Assembly: GCF_001673635.1 (NCBI RefSeq) | Contig: NZ_LZMH01000025.1 | Coordinates: forward strand, 1-64,000 | Reading direction: 5' to 3' | Source of the DNA: Mycobacterium asiaticum | GTDB taxonomy: Bacteria; Actinomycetota; Actinomycetes; Mycobacteriales; Mycobacteriaceae | DNA length: 64,000 nucleotides | In this document: in pieces, positions 8,298 to 16,556 of the stretch | Numbering within the stretch: the first letter of the stretch is position 1 | Layout: each line of letters starts with the position of its first letter | The notes under the pieces: model-generated | Seen by the model: only the letters and a program-made list of their open reading frames with translations | What the model was told of the DNA's origin: nothing | Databases searched by the model: none | Position numbers and translations under genes: made by a program

Positions 8298-8932
8298 GAC
8301 GAAATGCCCCGGTGACGGGCCGCGAGCACCGTCGCGTCGTCGGTTTCCTTGCCGTGCTTGGTCAGGATCTGCTCGGCGATGTCGGCGGCCGAGGCCGCGA
8401 AATCGATGTTGTCCAAGTAATCCGGGGCTATGCCGTCGCTGACCATCACCAGCAGATCCCCGGTACGCATCGGAACCACTTGCGCCGGACGGGTTTCCGG
8501 GATGCGGAAACCGACGATCCCGCCGACCAGCCGCGCACTGGATCGGACCTGCACACCGCTGATGCTCTTGGCGACCAGATGGGCGGTAACATTGCCGATT
8601 CCGGTCCAGCTCAGCTTGTGGGTCTGCGTATCGATCTGCGCCAGGGTCATCGCCGCGCCCCTGGTGCCGGCCAGCACGCGGTGGCAGAGCGCGATGAGCA
8701 CCTCGAGGCGCTCCGTTCGCGCTGCCGTCAACGCATCGACCGCCGCGAGCGCTGCGTCCGCGGCGGCCGGACCGTGGCCCAGACCGTCCAGCAGGCCGAA
8801 CAGTGCGACGTGCCCGTCGACGTCGAGCGCGAGCGTCTGGTCGCCGCACTCCGACTCGCCCGGGCGTGACCGGCTCGCCGTCGCCCATTCGATCGGCCCG
8901 AACCGCCCCCCCGATCGCCAACGGTCAGGCAC
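8294..8932 (-). CDS. rsbX: RsbX-like SpoIIE-family serine phosphatase
   Basis: A single-domain SpoIIE/PP2C phosphatase of 212 residues. Metal-site motifs are visible in DVDGHVALFGLLDGLGHG, MVSDGI and DDATVLAARH. In Bacillus, RsbX resets the stressosome by dephosphorylating RsbR and RsbS, and the location directly after rsbT supports the same role. The GTG start at 8932 overlaps the rsbT stop by 8 nt, and the end overlaps the next gene by 4 nt, so translation is coupled through the operon. Confidence 0.75.
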   Translation of the reverse strand: MPDRWRSGGRFGPIEWATASRSRPGESECGDQTLALDVDGHVALFGLLDGLGHGPAAADAALAAVDALTAARTERLEVLIALCHRVLAGTRGAAMTLAQIDTQTHKLSWTGIGNVTAHLVAKSISGVQVRSSARLVGGIVGFRIPETRPAQVVPMRTGDLLVMVSDGIAPDYLDNIDFAASAADIAEQILTKHGKETDDATVLAARHRGISS

Positions 8933-9335
8933 GGGCGGGAACCCATTTCCACATCTCGACGACGGTGCCGCGGCCGAGCGCCGACTCCACGATCAGTCGA
9001 TCCATCAGTCGGCGGGCACCGGGTAACCCCATGCCCAGACCGCGTCCGGTGGTGTAGCCGTCTTCCATCGCGCGGTCGATATCGGCGATGCCGGGGCCGT
9101 CGTCCTCAGCGCGGACCACCAGCGCCGTACGGCCTTCGCGGTCGGCGACGCCGACCCGGACCTCGCCTCGGCCGGCATAGCTGGTGATGTTGCGGGCGAT
9201 CTCGGAGATCGCCGTCGCGATCATGGTGACGTCGGTCAGGGAGAACCCGAGGTCCAGGGCGAGCTGGTGGCCGGCCTTACGGGCGGCGACGATGTCGTCG
9301 GAGGTGTTGATGGCGACCACCGTCTCACCCGCCAC
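8925..9335 (-). CDS. rsbT: RsbT-type serine kinase (HATPase, stressosome switch protein)
   Basis: A 136-residue GHKL-fold kinase. N-box ATAISEIARNITSYA, G1 EDDGPGIAD and G2 TTGRGLGMGLPGARR are all intact. RsbT phosphorylates RsbS and RsbR under stress, is released, and then activates RsbU. GTG 9335 is chosen because it overlaps the rsbS stop (11 nt) in operon style; GTG 9320 is closer to known RsbT N-termini and possible, and an upstream start at 9389 would lie deep in rsbS. The exact start is uncertain. Confidence 0.8.
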   Translation of the reverse strand: MAGETVVAINTSDDIVAARKAGHQLALDLGFSLTDVTMIATAISEIARNITSYAGRGEVRVGVADREGRTALVVRAEDDGPGIADIDRAMEDGYTTGRGLGMGLPGARRLMDRLIVESALGRGTVVEMWKWVPARA

Positions 9336-9714
9336 CGTCGCGCCCGATCGTCCATCTGGCCAGTCCAAGCTGCTTGTTGAGCAGGGCAATGCCCTCTTCC
9401 AGGTCCAGCGCGGTGCTCATGTCGTCGAAAGCCAGCCCCAGTTGCACCATCGCGAAGGCCACTTCCGGCTGCAGGCCAACGATCACCGTGGTGGCCCCCC
9501 GCAGCCGGGTCATGTGCGCGATCGTCCGCAGGGACCGGGCCGCGAAGGAATCCATGACATCGATAGCGGTGACGTCGACGACGATGCCCTGCGCGCGGAA
9601 CCGGCTGACCCGCTCCATTAGGTCTTCGCGCAGCCGCTCGGTGTCGGAGTCGGTCAAGGCGGCCTGCACGGTCGCGATCAGTATCGCGCCCTGCTTCAAG
9701 ATCGGTACTGGCAT
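9325..9714 (-). CDS. rsbS: RsbS-type STAS protein of the stressosome core
   Basis: A single STAS domain, 129 residues. The loop DVMDSFAARSLR places the conserved phosphorylation Ser at residue 56, matching the RsbS signature in which RsbT phosphorylates this serine to trigger its own release. It starts with ATG 9714, 11 bases after the rsbR stop. RsbS and RsbR together form the stressosome shell. Confidence 0.85.
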   Translation of the reverse strand: MPVPILKQGAILIATVQAALTDSDTERLREDLMERVSRFRAQGIVVDVTAIDVMDSFAARSLRTIAHMTRLRGATTVIVGLQPEVAFAMVQLGLAFDDMSTALDLEEGIALLNKQLGLARWTIGRDGGG

Positions 9715-9725
9715 GCGGAGCCGGC

Positions 9726-10604
9726 TTACTCGCCGGTGCGGGTGACTTCGTAACCCAGCAGACGTTCGGCTTCTTCAATACCGCCCTGCAGGTCGCCGAC
9801 GGCGTTCATCTTCGACAGGTCCAGCCCGATGGTGACCAGCGTGAGCGCGATCTCGGAGGACAGGCCGGTGATGATCACGCTTGCACCCATCAGTCCCGAC
9901 GCGTCGACCGTCTGCACCAGGTGGTTGGCCACGGTGGAGTCGATGGTCGGCACACCAGTGATGTCGATGACGACGACCTTTGCTCGGTTTGCCCGGATCG
10001 CCCGCAGCAGTTGCTCGGTGACCTGCCGGGCACGCTGGCTGTCCAGCACGCCGATGATCGGCAGAATCAGGAGTTGCTCGCGTACCTGCAGCACCGGCGT
10101 CGACAGCTCGCGGATCGCTTCCTGCTGCTGACGGATGATGCGTTCGCGTTCCTGCACGAAGCTGACGCCCACGGTATTGGCGATGCGGTTGGCGGCCGGC
10201 TCGTAGGCGTCCAGCACCCGGTTGAGCATGTCGAACTCGGCTTGGTACTTCTCGAACAACGAGCGCGCGAGCACGTCGCGCAGCAGCAACACGATGCCCA
10301 GCACCTCGTCGGTCTCCACCCCTCGGGGGATGATGCGCTCGGAGAGGTCGCGTGCGTAGTCCTGCAGGGCTTCGACGCTACCGGTCTCCAGCACCTCGAC
10401 GTAGTTGTCGTAGACCGCCGTTGCCTCGGAGAAGATCTCCTCGGGCGTCATCGCGGTGAGCAACTCCGCTTCGGTGATCCGGCGTGCCCACTCCTCGCGC
10501 AGGGCGGTCCTGTTCCGCCGCAGGTGCTGAACCAGCTGCGGCAACAAACCTTCACTGGAGACGCCGGTGCCGGTGCCGCTGGAATCTGCCGCCGAATCAG
10601 ACAT
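9726..10604 (-). CDS. rsbR: RsbR-type stressosome sensor/scaffold (N-terminal globin-like helical domain plus STAS)
   Basis: A 292-residue protein with an N-terminal all-helical sensor domain (about 20-155), a linker helix (RERIIRQQQEAIRELSTPV) and a C-terminal STAS domain (165-285). The STAS loop DITGVPTIDSTVANHL contains the Thr/Ser positions that RsbT phosphorylates in RsbR proteins. It is the promoter-proximal gene of the operon. ATG 10604 is supported by a strong GGGAGGG Shine-Dalgarno 5 nt upstream (10610-10616, reverse strand). The signal sensed by the N-domain is unknown. Confidence 0.88.
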   Translation of the reverse strand: MSDSAADSSGTGTGVSSEGLLPQLVQHLRRNRTALREEWARRITEAELLTAMTPEEIFSEATAVYDNYVEVLETGSVEALQDYARDLSERIIPRGVETDEVLGIVLLLRDVLARSLFEKYQAEFDMLNRVLDAYEPAANRIANTVGVSFVQERERIIRQQQEAIRELSTPVLQVREQLLILPIIGVLDSQRARQVTEQLLRAIRANRAKVVVIDITGVPTIDSTVANHLVQTVDASGLMGASVIITGLSSEIALTLVTIGLDLSKMNAVGDLQGGIEEAERLLGYEVTRTGE

Positions 10605-10762
10605 AGATGCCCTCCCACCGACTCGCGCATCCGCAGGGCGCAGGTGCTATGGGGAGAGTAGCTTGGGCGATGCCGTCGGGCGTGTTGAGGTCTTCTTCTT
10701 CTCGCGGTCTGCACGGCGGGTTAGGCTTGCAGCACACCGAAGGCCCGGACAAAGGATCGCCG

Positions 10763-11131
10763 TTGTCAGCTCCCGATTCGATCACCGCCACGGTCTCCGA
10801 CCACGACGGCGTCGTTGTGCTCAGCATCGGCGGCGAAATCGACTTGGTCACCGCGCCGGCACTCGAGGAGGCCATTGGTGGTGTCATCACAGATAACCCG
10901 CAGGCGCTGATTATCGATCTGTCCGGGGTGGAGTTTCTCGGCTCGGTGGGCCTCAAAATTCTGGCTGCGACCTATGAGAAGTTGGGCGATTCCGCGGAGT
11001 TCGGTGTGGTGGCTCGCGGGCCGGCCACCCGGCGGCCGATTCACCTGACCGGGCTGGACAAGACGTTTCCGCTCTACCCGACGCTGGACGACGCACTGAC
11101 CGGTGTGCGGGACGGCAAGCTCAACCGTTAG
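10763..11131 (+). CDS. rsfB: RsfB, anti-sigma-F factor antagonist (STAS)
   Basis: A 122-residue STAS protein that closely resembles M. tuberculosis RsfB (Rv3687c) as I recall it. The sequence VEFLGSVGLKILAAT puts the phosphorylation serine at residue 61, the same position as in RsfB. RsfB binds and sequesters the anti-sigma factor RsbW/UsfX when unphosphorylated, freeing SigF. TTG 10763 is chosen because AAAGGA at 10751-10756 gives a 6-nt spacing and the N-terminus (SAPDSI) then matches RsfB; longer in-frame starts lack family similarity. It is divergent from the stressosome operon. Confidence 0.88.
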   Translation: MSAPDSITATVSDHDGVVVLSIGGEIDLVTAPALEEAIGGVITDNPQALIIDLSGVEFLGSVGLKILAATYEKLGDSAEFGVVARGPATRRPIHLTGLDKTFPLYPTLDDALTGVRDGKLNR

Positions 11132-11470
11132 CGCCGGGATCCATTGCGGCGCAATGGTATCCAATAAACGAAGTGGCCCGCTGTGATGGCCCGAGCTGAG
11201 ATAACGGTTGCATCACGAATCCAGATCACGATTCGTTAAGAAGTTGCGCAGTTTTCTGAGAAATCTCATTGATCGTTGGCTTGCTTGGTCGTTTGCTTAG
11301 CTAAATACGCAACGGGAGTTGCTCGCGTCACACATTTATCTCCCATGCGCCGGATCCGCATGTTCGTTGTGCGCGAACAGCAATGAACGCACCTTTTTGC
11401 TTCCGCTACTTTGGAATTCGGGGTTTCGGGACCTCATCGATCGGTTCACTCATTCGGAGGAACATTCATT
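11132..11470 (+). other. intergenic region with no recognisable gene
   Basis: This 339-base stretch is richer in A+T than its surroundings and contains no credible reading frame. It holds a short inverted repeat (ACGAATC at 11215-11221 and GATTCGT at 11230-11236). Near 11300 there is a TTAGCTAA core that only weakly recalls an IdeR iron box. It probably carries the promoter of the hemophore-like gene, with GGAGG at 11456-11460 as its ribosome binding site. Confidence 0.5.
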
Positions 11471-11869
11471 ATGAAATTCAGCAGTAACGTCGCGCGTCGG
11501 CGAGTTGCCGGCGTCAGCGCCGGTTGTCTGCTCGGGGGAATCGCTCTGGGTATTGCCGGTGCGCCGTCGGCCGCGGCCGCGCCCGACTGCAGTCCGGAGG
11601 GCGTCCGGGCCACCGTTTCCTCGGTGACCGGCGACGCGCAGCAGTACCTGTCCGGGCACCCGGGCGCAAATGAGGTCGTCTCGGCAGCTTACGGGCAGCC
11701 CCGCGGAGAGGCCGCTGCCAACATTCGCAGCTACTTCACCGCGCATCCCAACGAGTACTACGACCTGCGCGGGATCCTGGCGCCGATCGGCGACACCGAG
11801 CGGCAGTGCAACGTCTCGGTGCTTCCGCCGAACCTGGCATCGGCCTACCACGAGTTCATGGCCGGCTGA
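11471..11869 (+). CDS. secreted hemophore-related protein (Rv0203/MHB family)
   Basis: A 132-residue secreted protein: basic N-terminus, hydrophobic core (GCLLGGIALGIAG) and an Ala-rich cleavage site near residue 37 (AAAAPDCS). The mature domain of about 95 residues is helical with two Cys (near 39 and 113) likely to form a disulphide, and motifs such as YLSGHPGANEVV and YFTAHPNEYYDLRGIL, typical of the mycobacterial hemophore-related family. Rv0203 binds and transfers heme; heme binding here is inferred from family only. ATG 11471 has GGAGG 10 nt upstream. A strong hairpin follows the gene. Confidence 0.75.
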   Translation: MKFSSNVARRRVAGVSAGCLLGGIALGIAGAPSAAAAPDCSPEGVRATVSSVTGDAQQYLSGHPGANEVVSAAYGQPRGEAAANIRSYFTAHPNEYYDLRGILAPIGDTERQCNVSVLPPNLASAYHEFMAG

Positions 11870-11886
11870 TTCCCTTCATGATCGGC

Positions 11887-11920
11887 AAACGACCCGTCAC
11901 AGCGAGGTGGCGGGTCGTTT
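11887..11920 (+). terminator. strong hairpin, probable transcription terminator
   Basis: Arms 11887-11900 and 11907-11920 form a 14-bp stem with one G.T wobble around a 6-nt loop (AGCGAG), 18 nt after the hemophore gene stop. There is no U-tract, as is common for mycobacterial terminators. Confidence 0.65.
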
Positions 11921-11943
11921 GGCATTAGGGGGATGATCACGTC

Positions 11944-12444
11944 GTGGAGGTCGACCATCCCGAACGGGATCAGCAGTGGAATCGCCGCGAGCGCGGCGAG
12001 ACTGAAATAGAACGGCTGGACCGAAACTGGGCCAGCCTGCTGCAGGAACTGCGGGTGGTGCAGACCGGTGTGCAGTTGCTGACGGGCTTTCTGCTGACGC
12101 TGCCCTTTCAAACCCGCTTCGACGTCATGAGCCAGCCGATCCGGGTGGTCTATCTGGTGACGGTCGGTTGTTCGGTGGCCGCCACCGTGTTTCTCATCGC
12201 GCCGGTGGGCATGCACCGGTTGCTGTTCCGGCGGCATCGGCTTTCGGTGCTGGTCGCTGCGGCGCACCGATGCGCGTATGGCGGCTTGCTGCTGCTGGGG
12301 CTGGCGTTGACCGGGGTGACGGTGATCATTTTCGACGCGGTGGCCGGCGTTGCCGCAGGCGTCATCGCGGGTGCGTGCGCGCTTGCGCTGTTTGCCGTCT
12401 CTTGGCTGTTGGTGCCACTGCTGCTTCGCAGCCGGCAGGTGTAG
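11944..12444 (+). CDS. DUF6328-family membrane protein
   Basis: A 166-residue integral membrane protein with about four transmembrane helices (around 42-58, 70-88, 105-125 and 130-155) after a hydrophilic, charged N-terminus (ERGETEIERLDRNWASLLQE). This layout fits the DUF6328 family of actinobacterial proteins, which has no assigned function. The GTG start at 11944 is the first after the terminator hairpin; GGGGGATG upstream is a weak Shine-Dalgarno. Confidence 0.7.
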   Translation: MEVDHPERDQQWNRRERGETEIERLDRNWASLLQELRVVQTGVQLLTGFLLTLPFQTRFDVMSQPIRVVYLVTVGCSVAATVFLIAPVGMHRLLFRRHRLSVLVAAAHRCAYGGLLLLGLALTGVTVIIFDAVAGVAAGVIAGACALALFAVSWLLVPLLLRSRQV

Positions 12445-12510
12445 CGGCTCGCGGCACGGGTAATTCAGCTTCCAGCCGAACTCGAGTCGGGGGACACGTC
12501 TAGGAGTGAG

Positions 12511-13563
12511 ATGCGGCTGCGGCGCAGCGTATTGGACAAGCCGGGACTCACCCGCAAGCGCCGGGGTAAAGGCTTCGCCTACTACGGTCCCGACGGCGAA
12601 CTCGTGACCGATGCGGCGACATTGCAGCGGATCAAGGACCTGGTGATTCCACCGGCGTGGAAGAAGGTGTGGATCTCGCCGTATCCCAACGGCCACATTC
12701 AGGCGGTGGGCACCGACGCCGCGGGTCGCCGCCAGTACCTCTACCACGTGAATTGGCAGCAGGAGCGGGCCGAGGAGAAGTTCGATCGGGTGCTCGAGCT
12801 GTCCAAGGAGTTGCCGGCATATCGCGAGCGGATCGCGCGTGACCTGGCCGGACGGGGACTGAAGCGGGATCGGGTGCTGGCGCTGGGGCTGCATCTCGTC
12901 GACCTCGGCTACTTTCGCGCCGGCGGCGAGCAGTACGCCGAGGAGAACGAGTCCTACGGTTTGGCCACCCTGCTGTGCGAGCACGTAACGGTGCGCCGTG
13001 ACGCCGTGGCGTTCGACTACCCGGCCAAGAGCGGGGTGCGGCGCACCTATGAGGTCGAGGATCCCGAGGTGGTGCGCGCGGTGCGTGCGCTGCTGCGCAG
13101 AACCGAGCCGATCGAGAGATTATTGGTGTGCCGCAATACATCCGGCTGGGCGGAGGTGCATGCGGACGACCTTCGCGCGCGATTCAAGGAACTGGTCGGC
13201 GACGAATACAGTCTTAAAGACCTAAGGACCTGGCATGGCACCGTGCTGGCCGCGGTGGCGTTCGCCGATGCCGACCCGGCGGTATCGCAGCGGGTCGCCA
13301 AGCGCGTGGAGGCCGCGGTGATGCGCGAAGTCGCCGAAGAGTTGGGTAATACCCCCGCGGTGGCGCGCGGTTCCTATGTCGATCCGCGGGTGGTCACCGG
13401 TTATCGCCAGGGACTGACGATCGCTTCGGCAACGCGGCGGGCCGAACGCAGCCCGCGACCGCAAGCGCAGCTGATATTGGAAAAGGCGACGCGCTCGCTC
13501 ATTCGTCGGGTCGCCAAGAGCGACGGTGGGCCGGGCTCGACGGAGCTGGCCAAGACGGCCTGA
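12511..13563 (+). CDS. DNA topoisomerase IB (poxvirus/eukaryote-like)
   Basis: A 350-residue type IB topoisomerase, which relaxes supercoils through a 3'-phosphotyrosyl intermediate. The catalytic set is visible: Arg136 (YFRAGGEQY), Lys173 (PAKSG), Arg239 and His242 (DLRTWHGT) and Tyr289 (ARGSYVDP). The N-terminal domain (IPPAWKKVWISPYPNGHIQA) is the bacterial TopIB fold, and length fits the family. ATG 12511 has AGGAG at 12502-12506. M. tuberculosis has no obvious copy as I recall, so the gene is probably accessory. Confidence 0.9.
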   Translation: MRLRRSVLDKPGLTRKRRGKGFAYYGPDGELVTDAATLQRIKDLVIPPAWKKVWISPYPNGHIQAVGTDAAGRRQYLYHVNWQQERAEEKFDRVLELSKELPAYRERIARDLAGRGLKRDRVLALGLHLVDLGYFRAGGEQYAEENESYGLATLLCEHVTVRRDAVAFDYPAKSGVRRTYEVEDPEVVRAVRALLRRTEPIERLLVCRNTSGWAEVHADDLRARFKELVGDEYSLKDLRTWHGTVLAAVAFADADPAVSQRVAKRVEAAVMREVAEELGNTPAVARGSYVDPRVVTGYRQGLTIASATRRAERSPRPQAQLILEKATRSLIRRVAKSDGGPGSTELAKTA

Positions 13564-13612
13564 TAGTGCCGGGGAGCGCTTCAGTCCGGCAGATCGGCAT
13601 TACATTGGGCTG

Positions 13613-14194
13613 GTGTGTGCAGATTCTCGGCGGAAGAAGGTCCGCCGGTGGCCGCCGGTGGGGAAATTCCGTTACCTGGCCCGGGAGGACCGCTGGGAGT
13701 GGTCGGACGAGGTCGCTCGGATGCACGGTTACGAACCCGGCACTATCAAACCGACCACCCAGCTGCTTCTTGAGCACAAGCATCCCGACGACAAGCCGAC
13801 GGTTGCCGAGCTGATCGACCAGGTGCGAAGGCACAGCGCCCCATTCAGCAGCCGGCACCGGATCGTTGACACCAGCGGAAACGTGCACGTCGTCGTCGTG
13901 GTTGGGGACCGCATCACCGGGTCCGACGGCAGGCTACTGGGCATCGGCGGGTTCTACGTCGACATCACCGATCAGTTCGACGCCGACCTGCAACGGCACC
14001 TCAGCGACGCATTGCTTGCTGTCGATTCGCGCCGCGCGGTGATCAATCAAGCCATGGGCGTGTTGATGCTCCGATATGGAGTCGACGCCGACTCGGCATT
14101 CGACCTGCTGGTCAAGGAATCGCAAGAGTCCAACATCAAGCTGCGGGACATCGCCGAAAGCCTCGTCGCCGATATCGGCGCTCGCGGCGAGTGA
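13613..14194 (+). CDS. PAS-ANTAR domain RNA-binding regulator
   Basis: A protein of about 193 residues. A PAS domain comes first (FRYLAREDRWEWSDEVARMHG to FYVDITDQFD). A C-terminal ANTAR domain (LQRHLSDALLAVDSRRAVIN to LRDIAESLVADI) follows; ANTAR domains bind tandem hairpins in RNA and prevent termination. The PAS probably senses a ligand or redox state. The start is uncertain: GTG 13613 is chosen, GTG 13658 (just before GKFRYLARED) is also possible, and an ATG at 13526 lies inside the topoisomerase gene. No clear Shine-Dalgarno. It ends 4 bases before the convergent AraC gene. Confidence 0.75.
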   Translation: MCADSRRKKVRRWPPVGKFRYLAREDRWEWSDEVARMHGYEPGTIKPTTQLLLEHKHPDDKPTVAELIDQVRRHSAPFSSRHRIVDTSGNVHVVVVVGDRITGSDGRLLGIGGFYVDITDQFDADLQRHLSDALLAVDSRRAVINQAMGVLMLRYGVDADSAFDLLVKESQESNIKLRDIAESLVADIGARGE

Positions 14195-14198
14195 CCAC

Positions 14199-15203
14199 CT
14201 ACTGCTGGAGCGTGGTGTGCGGGCTCTGGCCGTAGGTGCGGCGGTACAGCGCCGCGAACCGGCCGGTATGGGCGAAGCCCCAGCGTTGGGCGACCTCGCT
14301 GACCGTGTTGGTGGTCCGGTCGCTGGAGATCAGATCCTGGTGGGCGTGGTGTAGGCGCACTCGACGGAGGAACTCGGTCGGAGTGGTGTCCAGGTGCTGG
14401 CGGAACAGGTACTGCACCGCCCGGGGGGTCAGCCGTACCGCAGTCGCAACGTCGTTGATCCCGATGCCGTGTCCGGCATGGCGATGGATGAACGACACCG
14501 CGCTCTTGAGCACCGGCGGGACCGCCGAGCTGCTCAGCAGCGCCTGTTCGGCGTTGACATTGGACGGAAAGCATTCCAGCGTTGCCGCAGCCAGCAGGTG
14601 GCCCGCCGCGGAAACGATCAGTGGCCGTTGGGCGGTGTCGGCGCATTCGAAGGTGGCGGCCACGTAGTCCAGCGCGCGGAGCCAGCTGCGTGCCGCATGC
14701 TCGGATCGCGGCCGCCAGTCCGTGAACTGCACCTGTTGGGGTAGCGGACCGTTTCGGTCGGCGGCGACCTTGCTCAGCAGTCGGAAATCCAGACTCGCCA
14801 CGTGGAAGCGCGCGTTGTCGGCCCACAGCACGCACGGCATGCCCGCCGCGGCGACAACCGCAGTGCTCACACTGGTGGCCTGCTCACCGGCAATGGTCAG
14901 CTTGCCCGATCGCGGTTGGATCACCAGCAGCGATTCGTCGGTGCGGATCTCGTAGCCGGCCCGGCCCTTCAGTTCCAACTCGTCGAGCGTGATCGACTCC
15001 GCCTCAAAGCGCCGATGAGTAAGAGCCGAACCCGTCGGTAGACCGCTGACCCGCCAGCCCGGCTTGTAGGCACGTTCGAAGAAGCGCATGGCCGCTTCAG
15101 CATCGGTCGTGTGGAAGTGGTCGTGCTGCAACGCGCCGGCGTGACGCGTCTCGGACGGGCTATCGGTGACCCGGTGGCCGTTTTGACTGATGGCTGTAGA
15201 CAC
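14199..15203 (-). CDS. AraC-family transcriptional regulator
   Basis: A 334-residue regulator with an N-terminal AraC-binding-like domain (25-215) and a C-terminal double helix-turn-helix (about 232-330; segments GINDVATAVRLTPRAVQYLF and VSEVAQRWGFAHTGRFAALY). The effector is unknown. The GTG start at 15203 has AGGTGG upstream and lies 8 bases after the glycosyltransferase stop, so the two are probably co-transcribed from the SigF-like promoter at 16451-16474. Confidence 0.85.
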   Translation of the reverse strand: MSTAISQNGHRVTDSPSETRHAGALQHDHFHTTDAEAAMRFFERAYKPGWRVSGLPTGSALTHRRFEAESITLDELELKGRAGYEIRTDESLLVIQPRSGKLTIAGEQATSVSTAVVAAAGMPCVLWADNARFHVASLDFRLLSKVAADRNGPLPQQVQFTDWRPRSEHAARSWLRALDYVAATFECADTAQRPLIVSAAGHLLAAATLECFPSNVNAEQALLSSSAVPPVLKSAVSFIHRHAGHGIGINDVATAVRLTPRAVQYLFRQHLDTTPTEFLRRVRLHHAHQDLISSDRTTNTVSEVAQRWGFAHTGRFAALYRRTYGQSPHTTLQQ

Positions 15204-15211
15204 GGGTCCAC

Positions 15212-16408
15212 CTAAACGTTGATGTGACTCTGTCGATGGCGTGCGGTACGTCGTCGATGCGGCAGTTCCGGCGAACTGGCCTGCTGATAAATGTTGAGTG
15301 CGTCCAGGGCAATTCGGTCCCAGCTGAATCGTGACAACGCACGCGACCGTCCGGCCGAACCCATGCTCTGCCTTGTGAAGTGCTCTGCCTGTAGGCTTTT
15401 CAGCGCTGACAGCAACTCAAATGGCTTCGTCGGTGATACCAGCAGCCCGGTCACACCGTTGATCACGGTGTCGACCAGCGCACCGACCGCCACCCCGACG
15501 ACGACCACGCCGCTGGCCATGGCTTGCAACGCCGTGGCGGCCTGCGGCACCTCGCGAGCAGTGCAAGCCACCACATCGGCCGACCTCATCAACGAGGGCA
15601 GTTCTGCCGGAATCACCTTGTCTTCGAAATGAACTCGATCGCTCACACCCACTCGGGCGGCCAGCCGCTCGACTTCGAGACGGTCTCCGGGCGCGGCGCC
15701 GGTCCGCACGAGTATCAGCTCCGCGTCGGGAATTTTCGGCAGAAGTTGGATAGTTCTGTCGAAACCGTTGCACGGCAACGAACTTGCTTCAACCTGCAGG
15801 ATGCGGTGCATGCCGCTCCCGGACGACTTCGGTCCGGTTGAGGCAAAGCGTTCGATGTCGACACCGGTCGACAGGACCGCCAAGCGGGATCGGTGGCGCC
15901 GGAGCCTGGTCAGCACGTCGAGTTCCTCGCTGCTGCCGCCCGTCATCCACGTAGCGCCGCGGATCAACAGCGGCTCGACACGGCTACGTTCCGGGTCGTC
16001 GGCCAGGTCCGCCGGAGCCAGCCCGTGACAGCTCTGCACGGTGGGTAGTGACAGCCGCCGCGCGGCCAGCTGCGCCGCCAGTCCACCGATCCAGCCGAAC
16101 GCATGCACGACGTCCGGCGGATCGGCTGCCCAGAGTCGGTGCAATTCGCCCGCCCACTCTCCGACGAACGGTAGTACGTCCTGCGGTCGGAGCGTGGCCG
16201 TCGGTCCGGCATTGATTGCCTGGGTCCGGAAGGCGCGATCAGCGATGTCGGCCGCGTTCCCGAGCCGGCGCCGCGGATAGGCGGTGACCGCATGTCCGTG
16301 CTCGGCGAGTGCAGCGCAGAACTGTAGGTGCCATTCCCCGACGTGGTCCCCCGCAAGCTCGTCGTACTCGGCAAATACGTCGTCTCCGCAGACAATCGCA
16401 ATCTTCAC
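15212..16408 (-). CDS. glycosyltransferase family 4 (GT-B fold)
   Basis: A 398-residue retaining GT-B glycosyltransferase. The N-terminal domain starts KIAIVCGDDV; the C-terminal nucleotide-sugar domain contains ILQVEASSLPCNGFDRTIQL and the acidic region around EVPQAATALQAMASGVVVVG. The usual second Glu of the E-x7-E motif is Gln here (EVPQAATALQAM), so catalytic details are uncertain. Substrate unknown. GTG 16408 is chosen over an upstream ATG (16441) because AGGAGG lies 10 nt before it and the SigF-like promoter ends at 16451. Confidence 0.8.
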   Translation of the reverse strand: MKIAIVCGDDVFAEYDELAGDHVGEWHLQFCAALAEHGHAVTAYPRRRLGNAADIADRAFRTQAINAGPTATLRPQDVLPFVGEWAGELHRLWAADPPDVVHAFGWIGGLAAQLAARRLSLPTVQSCHGLAPADLADDPERSRVEPLLIRGATWMTGGSSEELDVLTRLRRHRSRLAVLSTGVDIERFASTGPKSSGSGMHRILQVEASSLPCNGFDRTIQLLPKIPDAELILVRTGAAPGDRLEVERLAARVGVSDRVHFEDKVIPAELPSLMRSADVVACTAREVPQAATALQAMASGVVVVGVAVGALVDTVINGVTGLLVSPTKPFELLSALKSLQAEHFTRQSMGSAGRSRALSRFSWDRIALDALNIYQQASSPELPHRRRTARHRQSHINV

Positions 16409-16450
16409 TCCCGCGGTTCCTCCTAACCCGCTCGATAACATGGGTGGAGT

Positions 16451-16474
16451 TACCCGGGCCGCTTCGGGGGAAAC
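16451..16474 (-). promoter_or_regulatory. SigF-type promoter for the glycosyltransferase-AraC operon
   Basis: Minus strand: GTTT (16474-16471), 15-nt spacer, GGGTA (16455-16451), an exact SigF match. The predicted leader is about 35 nt and includes the AGGAGG ribosome binding site. Confidence 0.6.
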
Positions 16475-16556
16475 GGTGCCGGCCGAGAGGTTCGCTTAAC
16501 GGATAGTCGGCACCCGGTGGGGTTCGCAGCCAACGGTGGCGTTCGGGCCTGAGGCG

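Noticed and set aside
8298..8921. Long 5' extension of the RsbU-like open frame (Arg/Gly/Pro-rich residues before MTYTADF)
   Set aside because: It is the shadow of the RsbX-like gene in another frame; composition is low-complexity and ATG 8297 forms a normal 4-nt overlap.
11290..11320. Possible IdeR iron box upstream of the hemophore-like gene
   Set aside because: Only the short palindrome TTAGCTAA fits; the full 19-bp consensus is not met.
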